DNA of 40,599 bases from a virus, in IMG/VR virus record IMGVR_UViG_3300032770_000049, positions 1 through 40,599 of that record; one strand, written 5' to 3'. Position 1 is the first letter of the stretch, and every line of letters begins with the position of its first letter. The notes beneath the pieces were generated by a model that saw only the letters and a list, made by a program, of their open reading frames with translations, searched no databases and was not told the DNA's origin. Below are positions 6,718-14,722 of the stretch, in pieces. A program made the position numbers and the translations under genes.

Positions 6718-9700
6718 CAGAATCGCGCTCCCGATGCCCGCAGTTGCGCCACGAGCGTGCTAGCGACCTGCTGCGCGAGTTGCGTTGTGTTCCCGCTGGC
6801 ACCGTGAATGTTGATCGACACATTCGCATTGACGGTTGACTGCGCAGGCGTCGATGAGCCGGCGCCAGCAGTCGGAATCGTTGCGCCCGGAATCCCCGTG
6901 ATTGGCGAGTAGGGCAGGTACCCGGGATTATTGCCGATGCTCACCAGCGAAGGCGTGCCGCCGACTCCGAGGCCGCCGCCAGTGCCGCCTTGCGGAGTGC
7001 CGCCGCCCGTGCCGCCTGTGGTGTTGATCTTCAGGACCGCGCCGCCGACAGCCGTAGCGGCCTGCTCAATCGCCGTCGCGGTGTCCAGCAGCGCCGCCGA
7101 GATCTGCCCGAATGCCGCCGTTGAACCCTGGAACACTTGAAGCAGTCCAGCGACCGCCTGCGAGGTCTGGTCACCTCCTGCGAGGCCGCCGGTCGCCTGG
7201 GTGATGGTCTGCGCGATATTGTTGGTGATCGACTGGAGGCTGCCGCCCCCGCTGCTTCCGCCGCCCGCTCCGCTCGTCGTGACCGCCCAGACTTCGCCCA
7301 CTGCCTGATGCGCAGTCACAGCCGGATACGAGCCGCCGTCGACCGCCGATGTGCCGCCGCTAGAGGATTCGGTAACGGTCGTGCCGCCGCCTCCCGTCGT
7401 GCCACCGGACGAAGGCCCGCCCTCGCTCGGGAGCGGCCAGATCGGGTTAGGCGCTTCGCCAACAATGATCGCACCGGCTGACCCGCCCGCAGCCGCGCCA
7501 GCCTTCGTCTGGGACGCCTGCGACGCGTTCAACCCGAGATCGTTGAGCACGGTCGTGAGCGGCACTCCGAGGCGCTTCGCGATCGCTACTGGCGTGTAGC
7601 CCTGCGCGTATAGCTGCTGTTCCTGCGTCTTGAGTTGCGCGGCAATCGTGGAGGCATCGCCGTAGAGCCCATACGAGAAGGACTCGCCGCCGAAATCGCC
7701 GCCGCCGGTCAGCAGGCCGCCGCCGAGATGGTATCCCTGCTGCACGTTGATCGTGCCGCCTGAGCTCGACGCGGCGCCAAAGGCAGCCTGCATGTCAGAC
7801 TCGACGCTCTTCACCGCGGCAGCGACCGACTGGAGCGCGGTCGCGTCCTGCTGGAGCGAGGCCGTCTGCTGCTGAATCGCTGTCGTCGCCGCGCCCGCGC
7901 TACTCGTGAGGTCCGGGTAAACGTTCGACAATTGCTCGACGAGATTCGTGCTGTTGCCGAGCGCCGTGTTCAACTCCTGCTCTGCCGACGTCAGGGCCTT
8001 TTGCGCCTGCTGAACTTGAGCATAGGTCGCCGTGCCATTTTGAAACGCGATGGTCAGGTCGTCGACCTTGGCCTTCGCCGCGGCGACAGCATCCGTCGCG
8101 AGAGAGACTGTGTCTGTCGCGCCCTGGAGGCCCGTGTTCAGGACCGCAGTCTCCTGGTCGAGCGCTACCTGTGCGTCGAGTTGCTGCTTCAGTGCCTTCT
8201 CGTATTGCTGACCGACGTTAAGGCCTTGCGCCATCTCATCCGCGAACTTATGGACGTTGGCGGTCGCTTCCGCCAACGCGGACGAAAGGCCCGTCAGCGC
8301 GTCGGGCATTCCAACAATCGGCGCGTTGAGTTGCTTCTGGAGCGCCGCTATCTGGTCAGTGAGGCCAAGGGCCTTCGCGGTCGCTGGCCCGAACTGGTCA
8401 GCAAGGTCCTGTAGGAGATTGATTTCTGACTGGGTCGAAGCACCCGACCCGTTCATGTAGTCGATGTAATTCTTTACCGTGCTATTGAGCGCGGTTAGGT
8501 CTTTCTGCGAAGTCGCGTAAGCGCCTTGCAGGTTCTGCTCGGCCGTGATGACCTGCGCCCGGGTGCCGGTTCCATTGGCATAGGCCGTGTTGGCGTCATC
8601 GAGCGCGGATTTGAGCAGATCGAGCTTCGCGACCGATGTGTTATAGGCATTCGTCGCCAGGTCCATGCTGGAGACCGCTACGGCCTGCTCGTTGGCCTGC
8701 TCTTGCTGAGCATTGACCACAAAGCCCGTCTGCTGCGCGAGTTTGTTCGCCGCTGACGAGATTGCATCCATGCTCCCAGGCAACGGAGCCAGCGTGATTC
8801 CCGCCGCCGCTGCTGCGTCGCTCATGTTCTTTTGCGCGATGGCGACTTCCTGCGCGTTGGCCGCCGCCCCGTGGTACAGCGGTGCGCCGGTCAGGAGAGA
8901 GTTGTTGGCCGCGTCATATACCTGCTTGGCCAGTTCGTACGCCGAGTTCAGCTTGTCCTGGTTCGTGAAGAGAGCGGCGACGCCCTGGCTCACAAGCTGC
9001 TGCTGTATGGCCAATTGCTGCGCACTGGACGCAATCACCGTCAGGTGCACGCCCATCTGCTGGAGTGGATCAATCGAGGCCCCGAGTTCCCGGTTAAAGT
9101 TGGCCTGCGCCGCGGCGATATTCTTTATTGCCTCGTTGAACTGGGATCCGCTGATCACGCCCTGGCTGAGATACTTCGTGAACGTGTCGGTCGCCTTAGC
9201 AGCGTCTTCGGTTGTCAGGTCCGCGGCAGCAAGGTCTTTGATTTCCTGCTCGATCTGCGCGTTCGCCGCGGCGATGAAGCCGGCGGCATTCTGGAAGCCC
9301 GCGCCTTGCGCCCACTGGTCCTGTGCGCTTTTGATCGAGGCTTGCAGGTCAGTGAATCCGAACGCCGCCGCCGCGAGGCCGGGAATAAGTACTGTGCCCA
9401 GTATTCCGGCGAAGCCAGAGGCCGCCTCGCCCGCGAGGCCGATACTCGCGCCGGATGTCTCAGCAGCTTCCCCGAGGCCTGCCACTTCGGGCGCCGCCGC
9501 TGCCGCGGCTTCCCCTTGTGCCACAGAGGCCGCCGCCTCCGTCTCCTGCACGATAGCAGCCTCGCCAGACTTCAGGCCGAGCAGTTCAGCAGCTTCCGCC
9601 AGTCCGTTCAGCCCAATAGCGACCGCAGCCGCTATGCCTGTGAGCGGGATTATTGCAGCCGCTGCCAGCCCGACAGCGACCGCCGTATCTTTGATCGGCC

Positions 9701-10724
9701 CGGGCAATTCGTTGAATCCCGAGACGAGGTCGTGAATGAAAGGCGCGATGTCGGTCTTCGTGAATTCCAGCAGGTCCGAGATCACAGGCAGGATCGCTTG
9801 CCCGACCTGGACCATGATCTGTTCCCACGCGTTCGCCAACTGCTGCCACTGGCCGCCGAAAGTCTGCTGCGCTACCTGTTCAGCAGTGCCGCCCAGATGC
9901 GATAGGGCGGTCTCGAGCACCGCCACGCGGTCGCCCGGGTCAAGCGCCTTGAACATCGTCGTGATGTTCTGCTCGGTCACGCCAGCCGCGCCGGTCACTT
10001 GCTGCATGGCGCCGACAACCGACGTCAGCGACAGCCCGAGGCTCGTGAGTGCCCGGGTTGACAGGTTGCCCGCATTCACGATCATGTCGAAGCGCTGCGA
10101 CGCGCTCTCGATGTCCGTGCCCATCGCCGCCGCGCCATCCGCGATCTGACCGAGCACGTGAACGACGTCTGTCCCAGGCGGCAGCAGCGCGGTCATCCGC
10201 TGCGCAGCGGTCAGTAGCGACGGCATGGAAAGCCCGTCCTGCATGCCAAGCTCTTCTAGCGCCTTAATCGTGCCCTCGGCCTGATCGGCGTTGCCGGTCA
10301 TGGTGGTGAGCGCGATCGAGGCCCGGGTGATCGAATCGGATGCCGCGAGCGCCTCGCTGCCGAATTCCTTGAGACCCTCTGTGATTACGAGCGCTTCCCC
10401 GATGGCGGTAAGCTGCTGCGCCAGATTCGCGAGGCTGCTCTCGGATTCGCTGGCCGCTTCGCCCGCGCCCTGCGTCGAATTCGAGAACGTGTCGAGCGAT
10501 TGCGCGGCGCCATCCGCCGCTGGCTCGATGCCCGAGAGCGAAGACGAGACCACCTCGGCAGCGTCGGAGACATCCGCCACGCCGCTATTGAACGCCGCAG
10601 CGACGGCCTGGCCCGCTGCTTCCGCTTGTGTCTGCGCATCGGCGTAGCTGGCCTTCAGCGACGAATAGTCGCCTGTGATCGTGACGCCAATACCGCCGAT
10701 TAGCTCTTCGTTCGTGTCGGCCAT
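6717..10724 (-). CDS. tape measure protein, 1335 aa
   Basis: Sets tail length and is carried inside the tail tube. It is the longest gene. It has Ala/Gln-rich helical sequence throughout, a hydrophobic stretch around residues 340-470 (GLAAAAIIPLTGIAAAVAIG, then several Ala/Gly-rich helices), long coiled-coil segments (about 690-950) and a Gly/Ser/Thr-rich C-terminal third. It lies directly after the frameshifted chaperone pair, the standard order. At about 0.15 nm per residue the length implies a tail near 200 nm, an inference. No lysozyme or peptidase motif was seen. Confidence 0.92.
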   Translation of the reverse strand: MADTNEELIGGIGVTITGDYSSLKASYADAQTQAEAAGQAVAAAFNSGVADVSDAAEVVSSSLSGIEPAADGAAQSLDTFSNSTQGAGEAASESESSLANLAQQLTAIGEALVITEGLKEFGSEALAASDSITRASIALTTMTGNADQAEGTIKALEELGMQDGLSMPSLLTAAQRMTALLPPGTDVVHVLGQIADGAAAMGTDIESASQRFDMIVNAGNLSTRALTSLGLSLTSVVGAMQQVTGAAGVTEQNITTMFKALDPGDRVAVLETALSHLGGTAEQVAQQTFGGQWQQLANAWEQIMVQVGQAILPVISDLLEFTKTDIAPFIHDLVSGFNELPGPIKDTAVAVGLAAAAIIPLTGIAAAVAIGLNGLAEAAELLGLKSGEAAIVQETEAAASVAQGEAAAAAAPEVAGLGEAAETSGASIGLAGEAASGFAGILGTVLIPGLAAAAFGFTDLQASIKSAQDQWAQGAGFQNAAGFIAAANAQIEQEIKDLAAADLTTEDAAKATDTFTKYLSQGVISGSQFNEAIKNIAAAQANFNRELGASIDPLQQMGVHLTVIASSAQQLAIQQQLVSQGVAALFTNQDKLNSAYELAKQVYDAANNSLLTGAPLYHGAAANAQEVAIAQKNMSDAAAAAGITLAPLPGSMDAISSAANKLAQQTGFVVNAQQEQANEQAVAVSSMDLATNAYNTSVAKLDLLKSALDDANTAYANGTGTRAQVITAEQNLQGAYATSQKDLTALNSTVKNYIDYMNGSGASTQSEINLLQDLADQFGPATAKALGLTDQIAALQKQLNAPIVGMPDALTGLSSALAEATANVHKFADEMAQGLNVGQQYEKALKQQLDAQVALDQETAVLNTGLQGATDTVSLATDAVAAAKAKVDDLTIAFQNGTATYAQVQQAQKALTSAEQELNTALGNSTNLVEQLSNVYPDLTSSAGAATTAIQQQTASLQQDATALQSVAAAVKSVESDMQAAFGAASSSGGTINVQQGYHLGGGLLTGGGDFGGESFSYGLYGDASTIAAQLKTQEQQLYAQGYTPVAIAKRLGVPLTTVLNDLGLNASQASQTKAGAAAGGSAGAIIVGEAPNPIWPLPSEGGPSSGGTTGGGGTTVTESSSGGTSAVDGGSYPAVTAHQAVGEVWAVTTSGAGGGSSGGGSLQSITNNIAQTITQATGGLAGGDQTSQAVAGLLQVFQGSTAAFGQISAALLDTATAIEQAATAVGGAVLKINTTGGTGGGTPQGGTGGGLGVGGTPSLVSIGNNPGYLPYSPITGIPGATIPTAGAGSSTPAQSTVNANVSINIHGASGNTTQLAQQVASTLVAQLRASGARF

Positions 10725-10725
10725 G

Positions 10726-11435
10726 TCAGTTCACCCGCACTGGAATTTTCTGCGGCCTGATCCCGCCCCGCTGCGCCTGGCGATTCCGCGCCGCGATTTG
10801 CCGCTCCAGAATATGGCGCCGCCCCCGATCTAGATTTTCCTGCTGCTCTTTGGTGAGCGGAGGAGTGACGTGATGGCCGCGGTCCCACTCGATTTTTAAC
10901 GCCGCAAACTCGCGCGGAGTCAGGAGCCAAAACGCAAGCTCTGAGAGTCCGAGGCCGTATGGAGACACCCCGAACGCCCAGAGCTTGATCCAGTATTGCT
11001 CCGAGTGTGGCTCAGGCTCGGCTAGCTGGCCTGCTCCACTGGAGGCACTGCTGCCAGCTTCGCCCGCCGCGCCTCCAGTGCTTTTTTTATCGCCGCGTGA
11101 ACGACTCGCGTAACTTCTCCGATGTCGTCAATCTGGCACGCCCAATAGTCCGCGGTCGGAACCGTGTCGAGGCTCACGCGCGCCGGATTATCCTGATCGA
11201 TGAAGTTCTCGGCGACGAAGCACGAGAACACCGTGATCAGATTCGCCACACTGTTAGGGTTCGGCTCAGCCGTGTTTTTGCCCTCGCGGTCGACTTTCCA
11301 GGGATGGATGTCGATACCGAGAGTTGCCATGGAAAGGCCGCGGCGCCCGATCAGGATTTCCGCGGCGATCGTCTGCCGGACCACGATGTCTTTGTGCTTG
11401 CCGACACTGATAGTGGGGTAGTCGATTGCATTCAT
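10726..11435 (-). CDS. tail assembly chaperone GT (product of -1 frameshift), about 236 aa
   Basis: Long form of the tail assembly chaperone. Ribosomes read 118 codons of the 11022-11435 frame, slip back one base at A7 (11082-11088) and continue for 118 more codons to the stop at 10726. The -1 frame is open from the slip site onward. The extension has a Gly/Ser/Ala linker, then QYWIKLWAFGVSPYGLGL and a W-L-L-TPREF motif typical of phage tail-assembly-chaperone T domains. Alone, the second part would start at a GTG (10968) with no clear ribosome site. This matches the G/GT system of lambda and most long-tailed phages. Confidence 0.85.
11022..11435 (-). CDS. tail assembly chaperone G, 137 aa
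   Basis: Short form of the chaperone that coats the tape measure during tail assembly. ATG at 11435 has GGAGGG upstream. It is acidic to neutral and helical at the C-terminus, where the slippery run encodes Ile-Lys-Lys in VVHAAIKKALEARR. It is placed between major tail protein and tape measure. Most ribosomes should end here at the TAG after ...VEQAS; a minority produce GT. Confidence 0.85.
   Translation of the reverse strand: MNAIDYPTISVGKHKDIVVRQTIAAEILIGRRGLSMATLGIDIHPWKVDREGKNTAEPNPNSVANLITVFSCFVAENFIDQDNPARVSLDTVPTADYWACQIDDIGEVTRVVHAAIKKALEARRAKLAAVPPVEQAS
11082..11088 (-). promoter_or_regulatory. -1 ribosomal frameshift site, A AAA AAA
   Basis: In the zero frame the codons are ATA AAA AAA GCA, giving the slippery heptamer A-AAA-AAA. 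It lies 20 codons before the zero-frame stop. A GC-rich stretch follows (CTGGAGGCGCGGCGGGCG), which can fold and could stimulate slippage. Confidence 0.85.
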
Positions 11436-11448
11436 CGCTCAGCCCTCC

Positions 11449-11907
11449 TTAGGTCGGCCCGGCGCCGTAGACAACACTGATCGCGCCATCGATCGAGATG
11501 GTAGCGCCCGGTGCCATCAGCGCCTTGCCGATCGTCGCATCGGCCGGGAATTTGGTCAGGTAGCCGTTAAACAGCCACGCGGTGCCATCCGTGCCTGCTG
11601 CCCAAACGACTTTCCACTGCTGCAATACCGGCGGCGCGGCAATCACGAGGTTGAACAGGTCCTCGTCTTGCGTGCTCGCCGGTTCCCAGTAGAGGTCAAA
11701 GGTCATGTCACCCGGGTTGAGCAAGGTCGCGAGCTTGCGGTGCGCCGTGCTGGTCTGGTTGCTGACATCGACGACGTCGATTGCGACGCCGCCGAATTTC
11801 ACGTTGCCGATGCGCCCCTGAAGGACGTAGCTCGGCGGGCTGGTCGGGCCGCCGAGGTAAAGCTCGGTGTTGAATGATGCAATTGCCGGTAGAGAGAGTG
11901 CGCTCAT
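11449..11907 (-). CDS. major tail (tube) protein, 152 aa
   Basis: Forms the stacked rings of the tail tube. Beta-rich protein with a typical tube-protein order: N-terminal strand, YVLQGRIGNVKFGGVAIDVVDVSNQ loop region, LLNPGDMTFDLYWEP, and a C-terminal Ig-like strand set (TISIDGAISVVYG). The phrase NPGDMTFDL... resembles the lambda V/HK97-type tube family. The ATG at 11907 follows AGGAG; an upstream in-frame start would enter the neighbour's region without a ribosome site. It lies between tail terminator and chaperones, the standard position. Confidence 0.85.
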   Translation of the reverse strand: MSALSLPAIASFNTELYLGGPTSPPSYVLQGRIGNVKFGGVAIDVVDVSNQTSTAHRKLATLLNPGDMTFDLYWEPASTQDEDLFNLVIAAPPVLQQWKVVWAAGTDGTAWLFNGYLTKFPADATIGKALMAPGATISIDGAISVVYGAGPT

Positions 11908-11918
11908 GGTCGTTGCTC

Positions 11919-12383
11919 CTAAATTGAAATGTTGTTGCCGATTCGATACTCCAGGATTTCCCGCCACACTTCGACGGGCTGTACATCGTAGTCAATCACC
12001 CCGCGTTGCGAGAGCTTGAAATTCGGCGACTGGAGCGGAGGTCCAGGCGGCGAAAGAAACATGCTGTCCGTCACGAAATCGACAGCCGGAAACCAATTCG
12101 CAACGAGGTAACTCGCGATATTCTTCGCCGTGACGGAATTCATGTCGAAGATGTTCAGTTGCACCCGCACCCAGTCGAGTTGGATCGGGCCGTTCTGCAC
12201 GTAGTCGAGCACGTCGCTGATCTGCTGGACCGTAACGCACGTGCCCTGCGCGACGTACCCCTTCGGAAGCTGTGTGTCGAACCAGCGAAAGGTACCGTTG
12301 CCGCCGGTGAGCGCAGCCGAGAGCGTCGCATCCTGTAGCGCCAGGGTACGCATCTTTTGCTGCAATGGCATTGGGTAGCTCAT
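11919..12383 (-). CDS. tail terminator / tail completion protein, 154 aa
   Basis: Caps the tail tube and joins it to the neck. Alpha/beta protein with an early helix (ALQDATLSAAL), then a FRWFDTQLPKGY segment and a strand CVTVQQIS. The pattern resembles the DUF3168/gpU-type tail terminators, though I could not run a profile search. Start ATG 12383 lies 1 bp after the stop of the upstream gene, and the major tail protein follows. Confidence 0.65.
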   Translation of the reverse strand: MSYPMPLQQKMRTLALQDATLSAALTGGNGTFRWFDTQLPKGYVAQGTCVTVQQISDVLDYVQNGPIQLDWVRVQLNIFDMNSVTAKNIASYLVANWFPAVDFVTDSMFLSPPGPPLQSPNFKLSQRGVIDYDVQPVEVWREILEYRIGNNISI

Positions 12384-12384
12384 G

Positions 12385-12813
12385 CTATTCGGTCGCCAAC
12401 TTCACGCGGACGCGGGTCATCTGAGACTGACTGTCCGCCTCCACGCCGTTAATCTCGTACTGGTAGCCGTCGATGAGCGCGATCCATGCGCCCTTGCCGT
12501 CGCTGTTCTCGCCGCGCCAGCCCTGATCGAGTTGCGGGTACCATGCATTCAGCAGTACGTGATGAAGCTCGCTTGCGGTGATGTCGGTCAACGCACGGAC
12601 CTCGGTCGCTTGCAGGTCTCCGGTCGATGTGGGCGCCGACATGCACGGGATGTCGATCAGGCCCGCCACGTTCGTGTAATCGAATTCGACCGCCCCGGTC
12701 GGCCCGATGGTCGGTACCGGCTCTTGAGCAGTGAACAACGAGACAAAGAGCCCCGTCGCGACAGCCTCGGCCATCACGCCAGCGATGGAATTTTGAATAA
12801 ACGATTGGTTCAC
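12385..12813 (-). CDS. putative head-tail joining protein, 142 aa
   Basis: Family uncertain. The GTG at 12813 follows GGAGG by 7 nt, which sets the start. The sequence is mixed alpha/beta, with YPQLDQGWRGENSDGKGAWIALIDGYQYEINGV, and lies exactly where adaptor, stopper and tail-completion proteins sit. It has its own promoter at 12828-12856 in an otherwise coupled operon, so tail genes may be boosted independently of head genes. Confidence 0.55.
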   Translation of the reverse strand: MNQSFIQNSIAGVMAEAVATGLFVSLFTAQEPVPTIGPTGAVEFDYTNVAGLIDIPCMSAPTSTGDLQATEVRALTDITASELHHVLLNAWYPQLDQGWRGENSDGKGAWIALIDGYQYEINGVEADSQSQMTRVRVKLATE

Positions 12814-12827
12814 GCGGATGCCTCCGC

Positions 12828-12856
12828 GGTATAATTGGCGACTGTCGCGCATGCAA
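12828..12856 (-). promoter_or_regulatory. internal promoter for tail genes
   Basis: Minus-strand TTGCAT (12851-12856), 17-nt spacer, TATACC (12828-12833), followed by GGAGG and the GTG at 12813. The -35 hexamer is the same as in the promoter of the 561-755 gene. It lies in the 94-bp gap between 12813 and 12908. Confidence 0.5.
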
Positions 12857-12907
12857 CCTGATAGCCACGGCCAAGTATCGCAGCAAGTCGTAATTTGAAT
12901 GCCTGGT

Positions 12908-13264
12908 TCACGACACGAACTCCCAGGAAACCTCACTGTTGTCGCGCATCCCGAGCAACGCCCAAACCTTTTCGCCCAGGTCGATGCCCGCCTTGTTCGT
13001 CGGCCGGCCGCTCGTGTCGATGCCCGTCTCAGCTTGCGGCCTGCTGCCACCGAACACGTACGCGTCGTCGTGCTCGTTCCAGGGACCGACGTCGAGCACG
13101 ACCGCCATGCACTCGCGATCATTCAGCGGATTCGAGATGCGCACGAAGTGACCGAGCGCGTTGGTGCTCGGCAGCGCCACGAAGGGCACATGCGCGTCGA
13201 TCACGTATCCGCTCGACGTCGTGCTGCCAATCAGCCCTTCGCGCGTTGCCTTGACGGTGATCAT
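12908..13264 (-). CDS. double-psi beta-barrel (RlpA-like) protein, 118 aa
   Basis: Compact beta-barrel domain related to RlpA-type folds: VRISNPLNDRECMAVVLDVGPWN (about residues 41-63) parallels the RlpA strand with its catalytic-type Asp, and NKAGIDLGEKVWALLGM parallels the IDLS...AKALGM end. RlpA proteins are murein glycosidases or murein binders. Similar small barrels occur in head-tail regions of phages, usually without known role. The start overlaps nothing upstream; 13264 overlaps the next stop at 13261 by 4 bp. Since no standard endolysin was found, a lysis or cell-wall-penetration role is possible but unproven. Confidence 0.6.
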   Translation of the reverse strand: MITVKATREGLIGSTTSSGYVIDAHVPFVALPSTNALGHFVRISNPLNDRECMAVVLDVGPWNEHDDAYVFGGSRPQAETGIDTSGRPTNKAGIDLGEKVWALLGMRDNSEVSWEFVS

Positions 13265-13659
13265 AGCCCCCGCGCCTCTTTCTCCAGTGCCGCGATGCGC
13301 TGGCCCATCATCGTAACGTTGTCGGTGAGCAGCCGCGTCGTGCTCGACAGGTCCGCGATCTTGTCGGAGTGTTGCTCCTGTTTGGCCGCGACGGCGTCGA
13401 GGCTCTTTGCGGCCATCGCCACGTTGACAGTGAGCCGTTCAACGCTGGAGCCGATAGCCCGCCACTCCGAAGCCCACGACTTCAGATCCGCGCGGATGTC
13501 CGCGAGATCTTGCCGGATGCCAGTGTCTCTTTCCTCGATGCGCTTCTCCTCCACCTCTTCAGCGCCATCCTGGCGAACCTTGCCCAGGAGCCATTTCCCG
13601 AATCCGATTAGGCCGGCAGTTCCCGCGCCGCCAGCAATGCCGGTCCAAAGTGAATCCAT
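13261..13659 (-). CDS. membrane-anchored coiled-coil protein, 132 aa, holin/XhlA-like candidate
   Basis: Residues 1-25 (MDSLWTGIAGGAGTAGLIGF) form one hydrophobic Gly-rich helix. The rest is charged with heptad spacing (GIRQDLADIRADLKSW; KIADLSSTTRLLTDNV), typical of a long coiled coil. Start ATG 13659 is chosen because the membrane segment begins there; upstream sequence in frame lacks this character. It is coupled to the barrel protein by a 4-bp overlap. Single-helix plus coiled-coil proteins include hemolysin-XhlA-type phage lysis proteins, so these two genes may form a lysis pair. Confidence 0.55.
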   Translation of the reverse strand: MDSLWTGIAGGAGTAGLIGFGKWLLGKVRQDGAEEVEEKRIEERDTGIRQDLADIRADLKSWASEWRAIGSSVERLTVNVAMAAKSLDAVAAKQEQHSDKIADLSSTTRLLTDNVTMMGQRIAALEKEARGL

Positions 13660-13679
13660 GGTCCCTGTTGCTCCCTTGC

Positions 13680-14135
13680 TCAAGAGAAAATTCCTCCACC
13701 CGTCTGGCGCTGCAACATCGCAAGCCAGCGATCGCGAAACGCCCAGACGGTTGTTACACACTCCGCGATGGCGAATGCCCCGCTGTTATCGTCCATGTCG
13801 AGATACGACTGCGCCTGCTGCCTGAGCGCTGTCGAGGCCTGCGCGGGGCTTAGCTTCACATCGAGCAACTGCGTCACTCCCGCCAGCCTCGCCGCGTTGC
13901 CCGCGAGAGATTGTAGCGCGAGAGCCGCCGCGCGGAGAAAGTTCGACGGCGTGGACGGTAGCTGGATCGTTCCCATTTGGTACGACGAGAACATGGACGA
14001 CTGCCAGGTAAGCTGATTGATCTGAAGAAACCCGTTGATCTCCTCGTCGGAAAAGATTGGGTTAGTTTCCGAGGTATCTGCGATCAAAAGACGAACGTAA
14101 AAAATCGGGGTTCCGGGAGTGTAGCTCCAACTCAC
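13680..14135 (-). CDS. head-tail connector (neck adaptor) protein, 151 aa
   Basis: Forms the ring under the portal. N-terminal sequence YVRLLIADTSETNPIFSDEEINGFL closely follows the pattern of gp6/SPP1 gp15-type connector proteins (short strand, then an Asp/Glu-rich turn and helix). A long Ala-rich helical part follows (FLRAAALALQSLAGNAARLA). It lies downstream of the major capsid gene, the expected position. The 92-bp gap 14136-14227 upstream separates it from the divergent HNH gene. Confidence 0.75.
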   Translation of the reverse strand: MSWSYTPGTPIFYVRLLIADTSETNPIFSDEEINGFLQINQLTWQSSMFSSYQMGTIQLPSTPSNFLRAAALALQSLAGNAARLAGVTQLLDVKLSPAQASTALRQQAQSYLDMDDNSGAFAIAECVTTVWAFRDRWLAMLQRQTGGGIFS

Positions 14136-14227
14136 GAGAGCACCCCCGCGCTACAATAAGAGACGAGCCGCGCAGCATTCGACGTGCCGAGCGGCTCTGA
14201 GCACCGAGAAACGATGGGAGAATCGCG

Positions 14228-14698
14228 ATGCCTAAGAACAATCTTACACCACTGATCGAGCGCATCATGCGCCGCGTCGAGATGGTCACCGAGAGCGGCT
14301 GCTGGATCTGGATGGGCGCCACAATCAAAGACTACGGCGTCATCGGAAGAGGCAGAGTCGCCGATGGAAATGTTCTGGTCCACCGAGCCACCTATGAACA
14401 CTTTCGAGGGCCGATCCCAGATGGGCTCGAACCGGATCACCTGTGCCGCGTGCCTCCGTGCTGCAATCCCTGGCATCTTGAACTCGTGACCCGAGCAGAG
14501 AACGTGCGGCGCGGAGAGGCAGCAAAGCGACAACTGCGCAAGACTCACTGCCCACAGGGTCATGAATACACGTCCGAGAACACCTACCGCAGGCCCGGAA
14601 AGATAAGCCGTTTTTGCAGGACGTGTATGCATAATCGCCTTGCTGCGTTTCATCAGAAAAATGGCCCCGTCCGACGCAAGCCGAACGGAGCCACTTAG
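14228..14698 (+). CDS. HNH homing endonuclease, 156 aa, plus strand
   Basis: Free-standing HNH nuclease inserted opposite to its neighbours between capsid and connector genes. Order of motifs: SGCWIWMGA (about 28-36), LEPDHLCRVPPCCNPWHLELVTRAENVRRG (HNH core, with Asp-His and CNPxHL), then CPQGHEY...CRTC, a Zn-binding tail. The ATG at 14228 follows GGGAG. It has the same architecture as the endonuclease at 25342-25893 but is clearly diverged. Likely a mobile gene cutting phage-related DNA to spread itself. Confidence 0.85.
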   Translation: MPKNNLTPLIERIMRRVEMVTESGCWIWMGATIKDYGVIGRGRVADGNVLVHRATYEHFRGPIPDGLEPDHLCRVPPCCNPWHLELVTRAENVRRGEAAKRQLRKTHCPQGHEYTSENTYRRPGKISRFCRTCMHNRLAAFHQKNGPVRRKPNGAT

Positions 14699-14722
14699 TA
14701 AGTTTCTCGCCCGACTTACTAA
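14695..14722. terminator. 9-bp perfect inverted repeat between convergent HNH and capsid genes
   Basis: TTAGTAAGT (14695-14703) and ACTTACTAA (14714-14722) with a 10-nt loop. It spans precisely from the HNH stop codon to the base before the capsid stop codon. There is no T-run on either side, so it may be a weak bidirectional terminator, a 3'-end stabilising hairpin, or the footprint of HNH insertion. Confidence 0.45.

Noticed and set aside
8713-9905. Two plus-strand open frames of 340 and 357 codons opposite the tape measure gene.
   Set aside because: Ala/Ser/Cys- or Arg/Leu-rich shadows of an Ala/Gln-rich gene; no start signals or recognisable domain.
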